A stretch of 64,000 bases of DNA from Bacteroidota bacterium (GCA_002862745.1 PKDX01000007.1:1-64000); one strand, 5' to 3'. Counted from the stretch's first letter, positions 1 to 9,147 are shown. Notes: generated by a model not told the origin, from the sequence alone. Numbers and translations: made by a program.

Positions 1-41
1 AGGGGTTAACCCCATTTCGTAGCCCTAAAGTACGTCAATTT

Positions 42-917
42 CTAACTATGTTGATGATATAACGCACGAATCATGCCATCACTCAAGCCAAATTTTGGCA
101 CATGAATGATGTCTGCTTCTGTCCACTCCATGCTTCGTAAGTACAATTTTAAGGCAATGGGTAATACATCTGCTCGGTCTGGCTTTAAACCATGGAGTAC
201 GATTCGTTCGTTTATTGATAGCCGATCGATTTGCTCATAAAGCTTCTTAATATATGCGTAATCCAATACAGCATTGCTTGGTCTTTTGGACAATTTATGC
301 GCGGTATTTATACTTCCTCCACTACCCACGAATTCGATGTTTCTAGGAGATGTGCTTAGCTCTTGCAAGAATTCTTGCATTTTTTGCCATTCTGATTTCT
401 TGACCTTATCGGCAAGTAGCCGAATCGTTCCAATGTTAAATGACTTACTACGAATGACTTCCTTGCCCCGATGCAATGAGTATTCAGTGCTGCCACCCCC
501 GACATCCATATAGAGATAGTCTACGTCTTTACTGAGTTTACCCTGCCATTCGGCCTGTTGGATAAGATCGGCTTCAACCTTTCCGTGAATAACCTCAAGT
601 TCAATGCCTGTTGCTTTTTTAATGGCGGTAATAATCTCTTTTGAATTGCTTGCGTCCCGCATAGCAGAGGTTGCACAAGCCCTCATAAAGTCTACTTGGT
701 AGGCATCTACAAAGTTTTTGTAGGCAGAAAGTGCTGAGATAAGTCGTTGGATATTGTGATCACTTATTTTTCCGTCATTGAATACATCCCATCCAAGACG
801 GACTGGTACACGAAACAATCCGAGCTTGACAAAATGAGGTTTGCCGTCAAGCTCAATCACGTCATTAATCAAAAGACGCATAGCATTGGATCCAATATCT
901 ATGGCTGCTAATCGCAT
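42..917 (-). CDS. ppx: Ppx/GppA-family exopolyphosphatase
   Basis: A 291-residue ASKHA-fold phosphatase that should cleave terminal phosphate from polyphosphate or pppGpp in the cytoplasm. The N-terminal phosphate-1 motif (AAIDIGSNAMRLLI, residues 4-17) and the phosphate-2 motif (YMDVGGGSTEYSL, about residues 136-148) are intact. It is a short single-module form of about 300 residues, as is common in Bacteroidota, lacking the C-terminal HD-like domain of E. coli Ppx. It stands 40 bases downstream of purM in the same direction. Polyphosphatase versus pppGpp phosphatase activity cannot be decided from sequence. Confidence 0.88.
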   Translation of the reverse strand: MRLAAIDIGSNAMRLLINDVIELDGKPHFVKLGLFRVPVRLGWDVFNDGKISDHNIQRLISALSAYKNFVDAYQVDFMRACATSAMRDASNSKEIITAIKKATGIELEVIHGKVEADLIQQAEWQGKLSKDVDYLYMDVGGGSTEYSLHRGKEVIRSKSFNIGTIRLLADKVKKSEWQKMQEFLQELSTSPRNIEFVGSGGSINTAHKLSKRPSNAVLDYAYIKKLYEQIDRLSINERIVLHGLKPDRADVLPIALKLYLRSMEWTEADIIHVPKFGLSDGMIRALYHQHS

Positions 918-958
918 ACTATGAATGTACTAGGACTATATGTTTTTTGACGAAGCGC

Positions 959-2131
959 CTATCGATAACTTAGCCACTGATCGCCATGTTGGATATCAAC
1001 TCCTCGATCGCCATCGACAACTTCACCAATGATCTGGGCCTCTACGCCATAGGATTGACTAATGCCAATCAAATGCTCGGCTAAATCAACAGGTAGATAT
1101 GCTTCAAGTCTATGCCCCATGTTAAATACTTTATACATTTCCTCCCAACTTGTCCCCGAAGCTTTCTGTATGGCATCAAAGAGAGGCGGGATGGTCAGCA
1201 TGTTGTTTTTTACAATGCGTCCTTGTTGAAGAAAGTGCATGACTTTGGTTTGGCCTCCTCCAGAACAATGCACCATACCACCGATCTCCTTACGCGCAAC
1301 GTCGCCCAAAAACTTAGTTACAATTGGGGCATAGGTGCGGGTTGGAGAGAGGACAAGTTTACCATAGGTTTCCCCGGTTTCAGGTTCAATATCGGTTAAC
1401 TCATGCGGTCCTGAATAAACAAGGCTTTTATCTGTATTGGGGTCGTAGCTCTCAGGAAATGTATCCTTTAGATTTCCTCCAAACAGGTCGTGGCGTGCGG
1501 AGGTTAATCCATTGGATCCCATCCCGCCATTATAGCTCGTTTCGTAGCTAGCCTGCCCGTAAGAAGCTAAGCCAACAATCACATGCCCAGGCTTAATCTG
1601 GATGTCGATGACTTTGTCTTTTGGCATACGTGCAAAGGCAGTGTATCCCACATCAAGGGTGCGCACGATATCTCCCACGTCCGCAGTCTCTCCCCCTGTT
1701 GGATAAATTCCAACTCCAAGGCTGTTTAGCCATTCGACGAGTTCTTGCCCCCCTTGAATAAGGTGTTTTACCACTTCGCCTGGGATGAGGTGCTTATTGC
1801 GACCAATCGTCGAGGAGATAAGAATGTTATCGGTTGCGCCAACACAAATCATATCATCAATATTCATGATCAGTGCATCTTGCACGATATCCTTCCAAAC
1901 AGAATGATCACCCGTCGCCTTCCAATATAAGTAGGCTAGAGAGGGCTTGGTGCCTGCTGTGTCAGCATGCATAATATTAACGAAGGCATCATCCCCACCA
2001 ACTACATCTGGCATGATTTTGCAAAATGCATTGGGAAACAATCCTTTGTCGAGATCTTTGATGGCTGCATGGACCTCAGCCTTATCGGAACTTACTCCTC
2101 GTCCAGCATAGCGTTGGGATGAATTTGACAT
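959..2131 (-). CDS. purM: Phosphoribosylformylglycinamidine cyclo-ligase (AIR synthase)
   Basis: A 390-residue enzyme of de novo purine synthesis that closes the imidazole ring of FGAM to AIR using ATP. The N-terminus (MSNSSQRYAGRGVSSDKAEVH), the DDMICVGA segment and the C-terminal HCSGGGQTK and FNMGHRLEAYLP segments fit the long Bacteroidota form of PurM. The frame is open upstream to 2326, but that part overlaps nth and has no family similarity, so the ATG at 2131 is chosen. It follows nth by 25 bases, so the two may be co-transcribed. Confidence 0.9.
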   Translation of the reverse strand: MSNSSQRYAGRGVSSDKAEVHAAIKDLDKGLFPNAFCKIMPDVVGGDDAFVNIMHADTAGTKPSLAYLYWKATGDHSVWKDIVQDALIMNIDDMICVGATDNILISSTIGRNKHLIPGEVVKHLIQGGQELVEWLNSLGVGIYPTGGETADVGDIVRTLDVGYTAFARMPKDKVIDIQIKPGHVIVGLASYGQASYETSYNGGMGSNGLTSARHDLFGGNLKDTFPESYDPNTDKSLVYSGPHELTDIEPETGETYGKLVLSPTRTYAPIVTKFLGDVARKEIGGMVHCSGGGQTKVMHFLQQGRIVKNNMLTIPPLFDAIQKASGTSWEEMYKVFNMGHRLEAYLPVDLAEHLIGISQSYGVEAQIIGEVVDGDRGVDIQHGDQWLSYR

Positions 2132-2156
2132 GAGGCAAAGAAACGCTGATTTTACT

Positions 2157-2795
2157 CTACTTGAATAAGCTTTTACGCCCAATTTTTGAACACAAGGGGC
2201 ATTCGTTGGGATCGTGCCCTCGGGCAGGGCAAAAGGCGCGGCCAAAGAAGATGATTTGTAGGTGAAGTTTATTCCAAAGTTCCCTTGGAAAAAGCCGTTT
2301 AGCATCGCGTTCCGTTTGGACGACATTCTTCCCAGTGGACAGCGTCCATCGATACATCAATCGCTGAATGTGCGTGTCAACAGGAAAGGCCGGTACGCCA
2401 AAGGCTTGACTCACGACGACAGAAGCCGTCTTGTGTCCAACACCTGGCAAGGATTCTAAGTCTTCGAGTGATTCAGGGACTATGCCTTGGTATTGATCAA
2501 TTAAGATTTGCGATAAGGCATGAATGTTTTTCGACTTGGCGGGCGATAGGCCGACTGGACGAATAATCGAACGAATCTCCTCAACGGTAAGTTTGACCAT
2601 ATCATAGGGATTGTCCGCTCGCTCAAAAAGTATGGGTGTCACTTTATTGACTCCTGCATCGGTGGATTGTGCAGAGAGTAAAACCGCGATGAGCAGGGTG
2701 TAGGGGTCTTTGTGATCCAACGGAATAGGAGTTTCCGGAAAGTGATGTTCGAGCGTATCGATGACAAGTTGGACTTTATCGGCCTTTTGCATCAT
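2157..2795 (-). CDS. nth: Endonuclease III
   Basis: A 212-residue base-excision-repair DNA glycosylase/AP lyase acting on oxidised pyrimidines. The helix-hairpin-helix (LESLPGVGHKTASVVV) with its catalytic Lys and the downstream catalytic Asp (FPVDTHIQRL) are present. The C-terminal iron-sulfur loop is unusual: the family pattern is Cys-X6-Cys-X2-Cys-X5-Cys, whereas here I see Cys-X9-Cys-X2-Cys followed by SKIGRKSLFK and the stop, so the fourth Cys is missing. Two adjacent ATGs (2795 and 2792) are possible starts; a TAGTTTAG box ends four bases before the second. It is divergent from pyrR. Confidence 0.9.
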   Translation of the reverse strand: MMQKADKVQLVIDTLEHHFPETPIPLDHKDPYTLLIAVLLSAQSTDAGVNKVTPILFERADNPYDMVKLTVEEIRSIIRPVGLSPAKSKNIHALSQILIDQYQGIVPESLEDLESLPGVGHKTASVVVSQAFGVPAFPVDTHIQRLMYRWTLSTGKNVVQTERDAKRLFPRELWNKLHLQIIFFGRAFCPARGHDPNECPLCSKIGRKSLFK

Positions 2796-2924
2796 GCTAA
2801 ACTACTGATTGCTCACGGAAGAATTCGGCTTTCTCATTAATTGAGTTAGGGAGTGAGAAATTGCGTAGATTGAAACCGGGTTCGAGGGGAGGTGGTGCCC
2901 CCGCAAAACTTCCCACATTTTATT

Positions 2925-2932
2925 TACCTTTG
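2925..2932 (+). promoter_or_regulatory. Candidate -7 box upstream of pyrR
   Basis: TACCTTTG matches the Bacteroidota -7 consensus TAnnTTTG exactly and ends six bases before the pyrR ATG at 2939. No good -33 TTTG is visible at the expected distance. If used, the transcript would begin at or within a base or two of the start codon. Confidence 0.4.
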
Positions 2933-2938
2933 AGCCCG

Positions 2939-3484
2939 ATGGAAAAGCGCTTGCTCCTCGAAGAATCCCTGCTTAATCTCATCCTACGTAGGTTGGCCTT
3001 CCAACTTATTGAGAGCCATCAGTCCTTTGAAGAATCTGTTTTTATTGCAATTCAACCACGCGGTATTGAATTGATGCATGCTGTGGTAAAGGCCTTGGAA
3101 GAGGTGAAGGCGATAAAGCCTGAATCGCTGCAGCAAGGAACATTAGATATAACCTTTCATCGCGATGATTTTCGATCCGGTAAAAGCCTTATTCCTAAGT
3201 CAACGGATATTCCTTTTGCCATTGAAGGCAAGCGAATTATACTTATTGATGATGTGCTTTATACTGGACGAACAATACGTGCAGCGCTCGATGCCTTGGT
3301 TGACTTTGGGCGTCCTAAAGATGCTGAGCTTCTCGTGCTGATTGACCGTAAACTTCATCGAGACCTGCCGATCCAAGCTAAATATGTTGGAAAAACGATT
3401 GACTCAATCGAAGAGGAACGTGTCACGGTTGACCTAGAAGGCAAAAGCGTTTGGATCACCCCTAAAACCCCTGATAATGGCTAG
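2939..3484 (+). CDS. pyrR: PyrR-like uracil phosphoribosyltransferase / pyrimidine regulator
   Basis: A 181-residue phosphoribosyltransferase. The PRPP-binding loop IILIDDVLYTGRTIRAALDA (about residues 98-117) is the type I PRTase signature, and the overall pattern (IAIQPRGIELM, ITFHRDDF, VLIDRKLHRDLPI, VGK) fits PyrR. In Firmicutes PyrR attenuates pyr operons by binding RNA; here it is directly joined to pyrB, with an 8-base overlap. The open frame reaches back to a TTG at 2861, but the ATG at 2939 gives the normal family length of about 180. No attenuator is visible between pyrR and pyrB, so the regulatory role is uncertain and the UPRT activity more secure. Confidence 0.88.
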   Translation: MEKRLLLEESLLNLILRRLAFQLIESHQSFEESVFIAIQPRGIELMHAVVKALEEVKAIKPESLQQGTLDITFHRDDFRSGKSLIPKSTDIPFAIEGKRIILIDDVLYTGRTIRAALDALVDFGRPKDAELLVLIDRKLHRDLPIQAKYVGKTIDSIEEERVTVDLEGKSVWITPKTPDNG

Positions 3485-4397
3485 TTTGTCGACTAAACAT
3501 CTTTTAGGAATTGCTGACCTCTCCACTGAGGATATTCAATTGATTCATTCCACGGCAGACGAGTTTAAAGAAGTTTTATCAAGAAAGATTAAAAAAGTCC
3601 CATCCCTTCGCGATGTCACGATTGCCAATCTGTTTTTTGAAAATTCAACGCGGACTAAGATTTCCTTTGAGCTAGCTGAAAAGCGACTCAGTGCGGATGT
3701 AGTCAATTTTGCTTCGTCGACTTCCTCGACAAAAAAAGGCGAAACCCTTATTGACACCGTAAATAACATTCTTGCCATGAAGGTGGATGTGGTAGTCATG
3801 CGGCATCCTCAGCCTGGTGCACATCGTCTACTATCACGCCATATTGATGCTAAAATCATAAATGCCGGAGATGGCGCTCATGAACACCCTACTCAGGCCT
3901 TACTCGATGCCTACAGCATTCGTGAGCGTCTAGGGGAGGTCGGTGGAAAGAAAGTATGCCTATTTGGTGACATCAAACACTCCCGTGTGGCAATCTCCAA
4001 CATTCTTTGTTTGCAAAAATTGGGGGCTGAAGTCATGGTCTGCGGACCAGGTAGTTTGATTCCCAAATACGTTAATGGTTTGGGAGTGAAAGTGAGCCAT
4101 AATGTACAAGAGGCATTGGCTTGGTGTGATGTAGCCAATGTTTTACGCATTCAGCTTGAACGGCAACAAGTACGCTACATACCAAGCTTACGTGAATACA
4201 ATCAATACTTCGGTATTCGAAAAAGCCATCTTGACGCGTTGGATAAGGAGATTGTGATTATGCACCCTGGCCCCATCAACCGAGGGGTAGAGATCGATTC
4301 CGATGTGGCGGATTCCGAACACTCAATCATTCTTGATCAGGTAGAAAACGGTGTGGCGACTCGTATGGCCGTCCTATATCTATTAGCAGAAGCTTAG
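3477..4397 (+). CDS. pyrB: Aspartate carbamoyltransferase catalytic subunit
   Basis: A 306-residue enzyme that joins carbamoyl phosphate and aspartate in the second step of pyrimidine synthesis. The carbamoyl-phosphate site (FFENSTRTKISFELAEKRL, about residues 51-69) and HPTQALLDAYSIRE, MHPGPINRGVEI are the classic ATCase motifs. The length is standard for the catalytic chain, and no pyrI follows. It overlaps the end of pyrR by 8 bases (ATGGCTAG), implying translational coupling. Confidence 0.95.
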   Translation: MASLSTKHLLGIADLSTEDIQLIHSTADEFKEVLSRKIKKVPSLRDVTIANLFFENSTRTKISFELAEKRLSADVVNFASSTSSTKKGETLIDTVNNILAMKVDVVVMRHPQPGAHRLLSRHIDAKIINAGDGAHEHPTQALLDAYSIRERLGEVGGKKVCLFGDIKHSRVAISNILCLQKLGAEVMVCGPGSLIPKYVNGLGVKVSHNVQEALAWCDVANVLRIQLERQQVRYIPSLREYNQYFGIRKSHLDALDKEIVIMHPGPINRGVEIDSDVADSEHSIILDQVENGVATRMAVLYLLAEA

Positions 4398-4507
4398 TTA
4401 TAGCAAGGCCTTCAGACTTTTTGATTTGTCCATAATTATAGGCGAATTACCCATGTTGGTGCACACTTAGCCCTAAATGACGATTTTTTAGCCATTATTT
4501 TTAGAAA

Positions 4508-5563
4508 ATGGACCGCATATATACGTTTCAGTTTCAGTTTACTTGGCCACTTGTTCAAATGATACGTAATGTCGAGCGTATCCATATGACATGGAAGTCT
4601 CGTCATTCATCGGCTACCTTTCTTGAAAATCAGCGGGAAGAAGCGGGGATGAGTTCTCTTGTAAGCTGTGCTAAAATTGCAGGGCTCAGTCTTTCAAGTG
4701 AGGACTTGAGCTCTATCAAGCGGCAAAGTTTTGATGATTTTTCCAATCCAGCGCTTGACTTTTCTCGTGGCTTACTCGAAGCTTATGAGTTTTTAAACTC
4801 GGCAACTCAGGACGAATTGATTGAGGAGGATTGTGTGAAAAAAGTTCATGAAAAGCTGACGAAGTACATGGCGGTACCCGATACCCAAAAAGGGGAGTAT
4901 AAGTCTCAAGATGACATGGATAACAAGGGCTCTGCCGCCTTGCCGACCTTGATTACGTTTCGTACAACGAATCCGAATGAACTTGTTGCTCGGTCTATGG
5001 CAGCCTTGTTCCGCTGGACAAAGGATAATGAAGACGTTGATGATCTTGTGAAAGCTGCTCTTATGGCTTATGAAGTCTATGCAGTTGATGCATTTAATAG
5101 TCATGTGGACACCTTGGGACGCTTAATGGCGGGTGCATATCTCAAATCGAGAGGGTATAGCTGGATTGCCTACCTCAAGCTTGAACGAGAGTTTGAATTG
5201 CGTCACCGTGAGATGCAACAGATTATGGCTCAGTGTAAGATGCGACGACCTAATGAGGATATCACACCATGGGTTGAATTCTATCTTGAGTGCTTATTGC
5301 ATGCTTTAGAAGGGCTACCATTTGATACGAGCTATGAGCAGATAAAATCGGCCAATCTTTCAGCAAGCGATGAAACGCTTAGTCCAAGAGAGGAGAGGGT
5401 TTTACGTTTTATTGAGGCCAATCCGGGAACACGGTCAGGTGAAATTTCTCAGGGCGTCAATATTCCCGTTCCGACGATTAAAAAAATGGTAGCCAAGTTC
5501 TATCGTATGGCCTTAGTTAATCGATTTGGTCAGGGGCGTGGCACGCATTATGCAATGCGCTAA
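4508..5563 (+). CDS. Degenerate Fic-fold protein with C-terminal winged helix
   Basis: A 351-residue protein whose layout follows the Fic family: an N-terminal FQFTWPLVQMIRNVERI segment, an inhibition-helix-like segment (SCAKIAGLSL, residues 53-62), a KGEYKS segment, then a Fic-core helix pair and YSWIAYLKLE. The catalytic HPFxxGNGRxxR motif is replaced by DAFNSHVDTLGR (starting at Asp194), so the catalytic His, the GNG and the first Arg are all lost. The inhibitory Glu of (S/T)xxxEG is also lost (Ala58). The C-terminus (from about residue 293, LSPREERVLRFIEANP, followed by a recognition-like helix) is a winged helix. AMPylation is therefore unlikely; a DNA-binding or ligand-sensing role is inferred. 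It sits alone between pyrB and the photolyase operon. Confidence 0.72.
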   Translation: MDRIYTFQFQFTWPLVQMIRNVERIHMTWKSRHSSATFLENQREEAGMSSLVSCAKIAGLSLSSEDLSSIKRQSFDDFSNPALDFSRGLLEAYEFLNSATQDELIEEDCVKKVHEKLTKYMAVPDTQKGEYKSQDDMDNKGSAALPTLITFRTTNPNELVARSMAALFRWTKDNEDVDDLVKAALMAYEVYAVDAFNSHVDTLGRLMAGAYLKSRGYSWIAYLKLEREFELRHREMQQIMAQCKMRRPNEDITPWVEFYLECLLHALEGLPFDTSYEQIKSANLSASDETLSPREERVLRFIEANPGTRSGEISQGVNIPVPTIKKMVAKFYRMALVNRFGQGRGTHYAMR

Positions 5564-5603
5564 TCTTTTTTCTTTCATCGATTTTATTTCTTGACAAATC
5601 AAA

Positions 5604-6191
5604 ATGTGGTTTTGGGTTGTTATGCCTACAAATCGTGATATGTCAACCGCCCAACTTGCTAAGGTTCCAAAAGTCTCCATTACATCTCATTCGGGGATTT
5701 ACACGCTTTCCGTGCAACAAAAGCTACCGATCTCGTTAGAAGAGGCTTGGTCATTTCTCAGTGACCCCACCAATCTCAAGATGATTACGCCTGATTACAT
5801 GCGTTTTGAAATCACCTCAGATACGCAGCCGGGAAATACGATGTTTGAAGGACAGATTATTTCCTACCGAGTGAGTCCTTTGCCCGGCATTCGTATGAAT
5901 TGGGTTACGGAGATTACGCACGTTGAAGATCAGCGTTATTTCGTAGATGAACAGCGCTTTGGCCCCTACACGATGTGGCATCATGAACATTGGTTAGACC
6001 CTATTGAAGGTGGGGTGGATATGCTCGATCGCGTCTCCTACAAGATTCCATTAGGTCCCATCGGAAAACTCGCACAGGTAATCATGGTTCGTCGTCAGCT
6101 TCAAGGTATTTTTGACTATCGCATTGACAAGTTGCATGAGGTCTTTGGGGAATATGCCGAGCCGGTAGCAGAATCAGCTGCTGATGTCTAG
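5604..6191 (+). CDS. SRPBCC-family ligand-binding protein
   Basis: A 195-residue protein of the START/Bet v1-like SRPBCC superfamily. Features are QKLPISLEEAWSFLSDPTNLKMITPDYMRF (a typical START-like first helix, cited in part), RVSPLPGIRMNW and the alternating FGPYTMWHHEHW strand. Such proteins bind hydrophobic ligands and are often annotated as cell-division inhibitor SulA-like in this group. In-frame ATGs at 5604, 5622 and 5640 are all possible; similarity to the family only begins near residue 33, so the start is uncertain. It overlaps the following photolyase gene by 8 bases, which ties it to the light-repair operon. Ligand unknown. Confidence 0.75.
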   Translation: MWFWVVMPTNRDMSTAQLAKVPKVSITSHSGIYTLSVQQKLPISLEEAWSFLSDPTNLKMITPDYMRFEITSDTQPGNTMFEGQIISYRVSPLPGIRMNWVTEITHVEDQRYFVDEQRFGPYTMWHHEHWLDPIEGGVDMLDRVSYKIPLGPIGKLAQVIMVRRQLQGIFDYRIDKLHEVFGEYAEPVAESAADV

Positions 6192-7770
6192 TTCTGCTAG
6201 CCATTCATTTAGCAAGGTCAATGAAGTTCGTTTAATCTTAGGAGACCAGCTTAATCATGATCATTCATGGTTTAGAGGGGTGCGAAAGGATGTATTATAT
6301 GTAATGATTGAGCTGCCGCAGGAACAAGAATATGTGCGTCATCATATACAAAAGACCCTTTGTTTCTTTCTTGCTATGCGAGCATTCGCCAACCATTTAC
6401 AGGAAGCAGGTCATCAGATGCTATACATCGCCTTAGATAGCCAAGATAATCCCAAGGATTTAGCGCAACACATCGGTGATATTTTACAACGGCACTCTCC
6501 ACTATGCTTCGCCTATCAATTGCCTGATGAATATCGCCTAGATCAACAGTTGCAATCCATTGGTAAAGCATGTGAAGCGAAGGACATTGAGGTTAATGCC
6601 TGCGACTCAGAGCACTTTCTCACAGATCGAGAGGACTTCGCCGACTTCTTTGGAGATAAGAGTCCTGTCATGGAGCGATTCTACCGCCAGATGCGTACAA
6701 AGTTTGGGGTGCTTATGGATGGCCCTTCATCAAAGGCCAAGCCGCTAGGCGGAAAGTGGAACTACGATGTGGCCAACAGGAAAAAGTGGCCAAAAGATAA
6801 GCAGCCCCTTGAGCCTCTATTATTCCACCATGATGTAAGCGCGCTACTCAAGATGTTAGATGATATGGGCATACAAACCATTGGTCATCCGCCAAAGAAT
6901 AATGTGATTCAACATCCTGTTACGAGGCAGGATCATTTGGATATGCTTGATTTCTTTATCGATAAGTGTCTGCCTGAATTTGGTCTTTACCAAGATGCCA
7001 TGACGGACGTATCGTGGACCCTTTATCATAGCCGCATTTCGTTTGGGCTAAACACAAAGCTCTTGCACCCTTTGGAGGTAATTCGTAAGGTTGAAGAACG
7101 ATTTATAGAAGATCCAGATCATGCCAGTATTGAACAAGTTGAAGGTTTTATCCGTCAAATATTAGGTTGGCGTGAGTATATGCGTGGTGTATATTGGAAG
7201 CATATGCCTACCTATGCCACCTTAAATGAGTTGGAGAATAGCCGGAAACTTCCTTCTTGGTTTTGGGATGGTAAAACCGATATGTATTGTCAAGCACATG
7301 CCATAGGACAGAGTTTAGACCATGCCTATGCCCATCACATTCAGCGCCTGATGGTGACAGGGAACTTTACGCTCTTAGCCGGTATCGAACCCAGTGAAGT
7401 TGATGCGTGGTACTTAGGTGTTTATCTAGATGCTATAGAATGGGTTCAGATGCCCAATACACGAGGAATGAGCCAGTTTGCTGATGGAGGGATTGTAGGC
7501 ACCAAGCCCTATGTAGCTTCAGCAAACTATATGTCCAAGATGGGGGATTATTGTAAGAAGTGCAGTTACAATGCTAAGTTGCGGCACGGAGAGAAGGCCT
7601 GCCCTCTGAATGCGCTCTATTGGGATTTTATCAATCGCCATGAAGAGAAACTCGCTTCGAATCGCAGAATGTGGATGCCTTATCAAGCCTGGCGGAAATT
7701 TGACCATGAGGAAAAGGTCAAGGTCTTAAAGCAAGCCGAGCATTACCTCAATAACCTAGAGTCTCTTTAA
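6184..7770 (+). CDS. phrB: FeS-containing bacterial (6-4) photolyase (FeS-BCP / PhrB type)
   Basis: A 528-residue cryptochrome/photolyase-related protein that should repair (6-4) photoproducts in DNA using light, with FAD and a 4Fe-4S cluster. The start VRLILGDQLNHDHSWF is typical of the family. Four cysteines at 369, 457, 460 and 473 have spacing 88-3-13, the same as I recall for the cluster ligands of Agrobacterium PhrB (350, 438, 441, 454). FAD-domain segments such as ILGWREYMRGVYW and WYLGVYLDAIEWVQMPNTRGMSQFADGG are present. It lies between the SRPBCC gene (8-base overlap) and a DASH cryptochrome. Confidence 0.92.
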   Translation: MSSSASHSFSKVNEVRLILGDQLNHDHSWFRGVRKDVLYVMIELPQEQEYVRHHIQKTLCFFLAMRAFANHLQEAGHQMLYIALDSQDNPKDLAQHIGDILQRHSPLCFAYQLPDEYRLDQQLQSIGKACEAKDIEVNACDSEHFLTDREDFADFFGDKSPVMERFYRQMRTKFGVLMDGPSSKAKPLGGKWNYDVANRKKWPKDKQPLEPLLFHHDVSALLKMLDDMGIQTIGHPPKNNVIQHPVTRQDHLDMLDFFIDKCLPEFGLYQDAMTDVSWTLYHSRISFGLNTKLLHPLEVIRKVEERFIEDPDHASIEQVEGFIRQILGWREYMRGVYWKHMPTYATLNELENSRKLPSWFWDGKTDMYCQAHAIGQSLDHAYAHHIQRLMVTGNFTLLAGIEPSEVDAWYLGVYLDAIEWVQMPNTRGMSQFADGGIVGTKPYVASANYMSKMGDYCKKCSYNAKLRHGEKACPLNALYWDFINRHEEKLASNRRMWMPYQAWRKFDHEEKVKVLKQAEHYLNNLESL

Positions 7771-7788
7771 TCCCTTAAAGCAACTGTT

Positions 7789-9099
7789 ATGTCAACTCAT
7801 TTACCATGGGCAATCGTTTGGCTTCGTCATAGTCTACGATTACATGATAATCCTATGATTCAGCGCTGTATTCAAGAAGGGTATCGTCCTGTTGTACTTT
7901 ATATCACGCCTAGTCGAGAATTAGAAATCGATCGTTGGGGATTTACTCCACTAGGTCCTCACCGTAAAAGATTTCTTATGGAAAGTCTAGTTGATTTGCG
8001 TAGTCAATTGGAAGAGCATGGGGTGAACTTACTATACTTAGAAGGCGATGTGATTGAACAGTTATCGCTGGTAAGCACTTCCTTAACTTCAACCCAGTCC
8101 ATCAAGCTCTATGCAGATAGAGAATATGCCTATCTAGACCAAAAAATAGAAGCGGAAGTGGAGGCAGCTTTTGATATAACTTGGTTTCACGCACAGCTCC
8201 TCACCAATCCAGATGACCTTCCCTTTTCAGTGACCGCTACCCCCCATATTTTTTCTAAGTTCCGTGGTAAGATTGAAAAGTATGTGACGATTGAAACGTT
8301 AACTGAGGAAACCAAGTGGAGTAAGATGTCTCAGCAAGAAGCAGCACTTCCCGCTTTGTTACAAGAATACACAAAGGCCTTGCCCTGTGATTCGGATGAT
8401 ACGTTGCCAAAAGACAATCGACAGGCATTTGACTTCCGGGGAGGAGAGACGGCAGCCCTCGCACGTCTCAACGACTACCTATGGAATACCGAGTACGTAA
8501 CTACTTACAAGGAAACACGTAATGGATTAATTGGACCTAACTATTCGACCAAGTTTAGTGCTTACCTTTCGTTAGGCTGCTTATCCCCGAAACTAGTCTA
8601 TCATGAGATCAAGCGCTTTGAGGAAGAAGTAGTGGCCAATCAGTCCACCTACTGGGTCATCTTCGAAGTTTTGTGGCGTGAATTCTTTCGTTATGTTGCA
8701 TGGCAGCATGGTCGCCATTTATTTTGGCCAGGCGGTATTCAGCACAAGCCTGTCAAGCTTCGTACAAATCATCAGTTTGATGCATGGTGTAAGGGCGAAA
8801 CGGGTCAACCTTTCGTCGATGCCAATATGCGGGAGCTCAATGCTACGGGCTTTATGAGTAACCGTGGTCGACAAAACGTAGCAAGTTACCTCGTCCATGA
8901 TCTAGGGCAGGATTGGCGTGCAGGCGCAGCCTACTTTGAATACCAATTACTTGACTATGACCCCTGCAGTAATTACGGGAACTGGAATTACGTCGCAGGA
9001 GTGGGCAACGATCCTCGTGCCGGACGAAAGTTTAATGTAGCCGGTCAGGCAGAGCGCTATGATGTACAAGGTGAGTTTACCTTGTTATGGGCAGATTAG
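7789..9099 (+). CDS. DASH-type cryptochrome
   Basis: A 436-residue flavoprotein. The N-terminal photolyase alpha/beta domain (WAIVWLRHSLRLHDNP) is followed by a FAD domain with FRGGETAALARLNDYLW, TKFSAYLSLGCLSPK, WREFFRYVAWQHG, ELNATGFMSNRGRQNVASYLV and NYGNWNYVAGVGNDPR, which is diagnostic of the DASH class. DASH proteins repair cyclobutane dimers, at least in single-stranded DNA, and may signal. It begins 18 bases after the FeS photolyase, presumably in the same operon, and converges on secDF. Confidence 0.92.
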   Translation: MSTHLPWAIVWLRHSLRLHDNPMIQRCIQEGYRPVVLYITPSRELEIDRWGFTPLGPHRKRFLMESLVDLRSQLEEHGVNLLYLEGDVIEQLSLVSTSLTSTQSIKLYADREYAYLDQKIEAEVEAAFDITWFHAQLLTNPDDLPFSVTATPHIFSKFRGKIEKYVTIETLTEETKWSKMSQQEAALPALLQEYTKALPCDSDDTLPKDNRQAFDFRGGETAALARLNDYLWNTEYVTTYKETRNGLIGPNYSTKFSAYLSLGCLSPKLVYHEIKRFEEEVVANQSTYWVIFEVLWREFFRYVAWQHGRHLFWPGGIQHKPVKLRTNHQFDAWCKGETGQPFVDANMRELNATGFMSNRGRQNVASYLVHDLGQDWRAGAAYFEYQLLDYDPCSNYGNWNYVAGVGNDPRAGRKFNVAGQAERYDVQGEFTLLWAD

Positions 9100-9147
9100 A
9101 AGGCATTAAACTCCGCCTTTCTTAATCACGAAGTTTGTAAGTGACAA

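Noticed and set aside
2-13. Perfect palindrome GGGGTTAACCCC at the window edge
   Set aside because: Context to the left is missing, and no T tract follows on either strand within view, so terminator or operator cannot be decided.
4508-5563. Fic toxin of a toxin-antitoxin pair
   Set aside because: The catalytic motif is absent and no antitoxin-sized partner gene lies beside it.
9100-9119. Small stem AAGGC/GCCTT between the converging cryptochrome and secDF genes
   Set aside because: Only 5 base pairs with a 10-base loop and a short T run; too weak to call a terminator.
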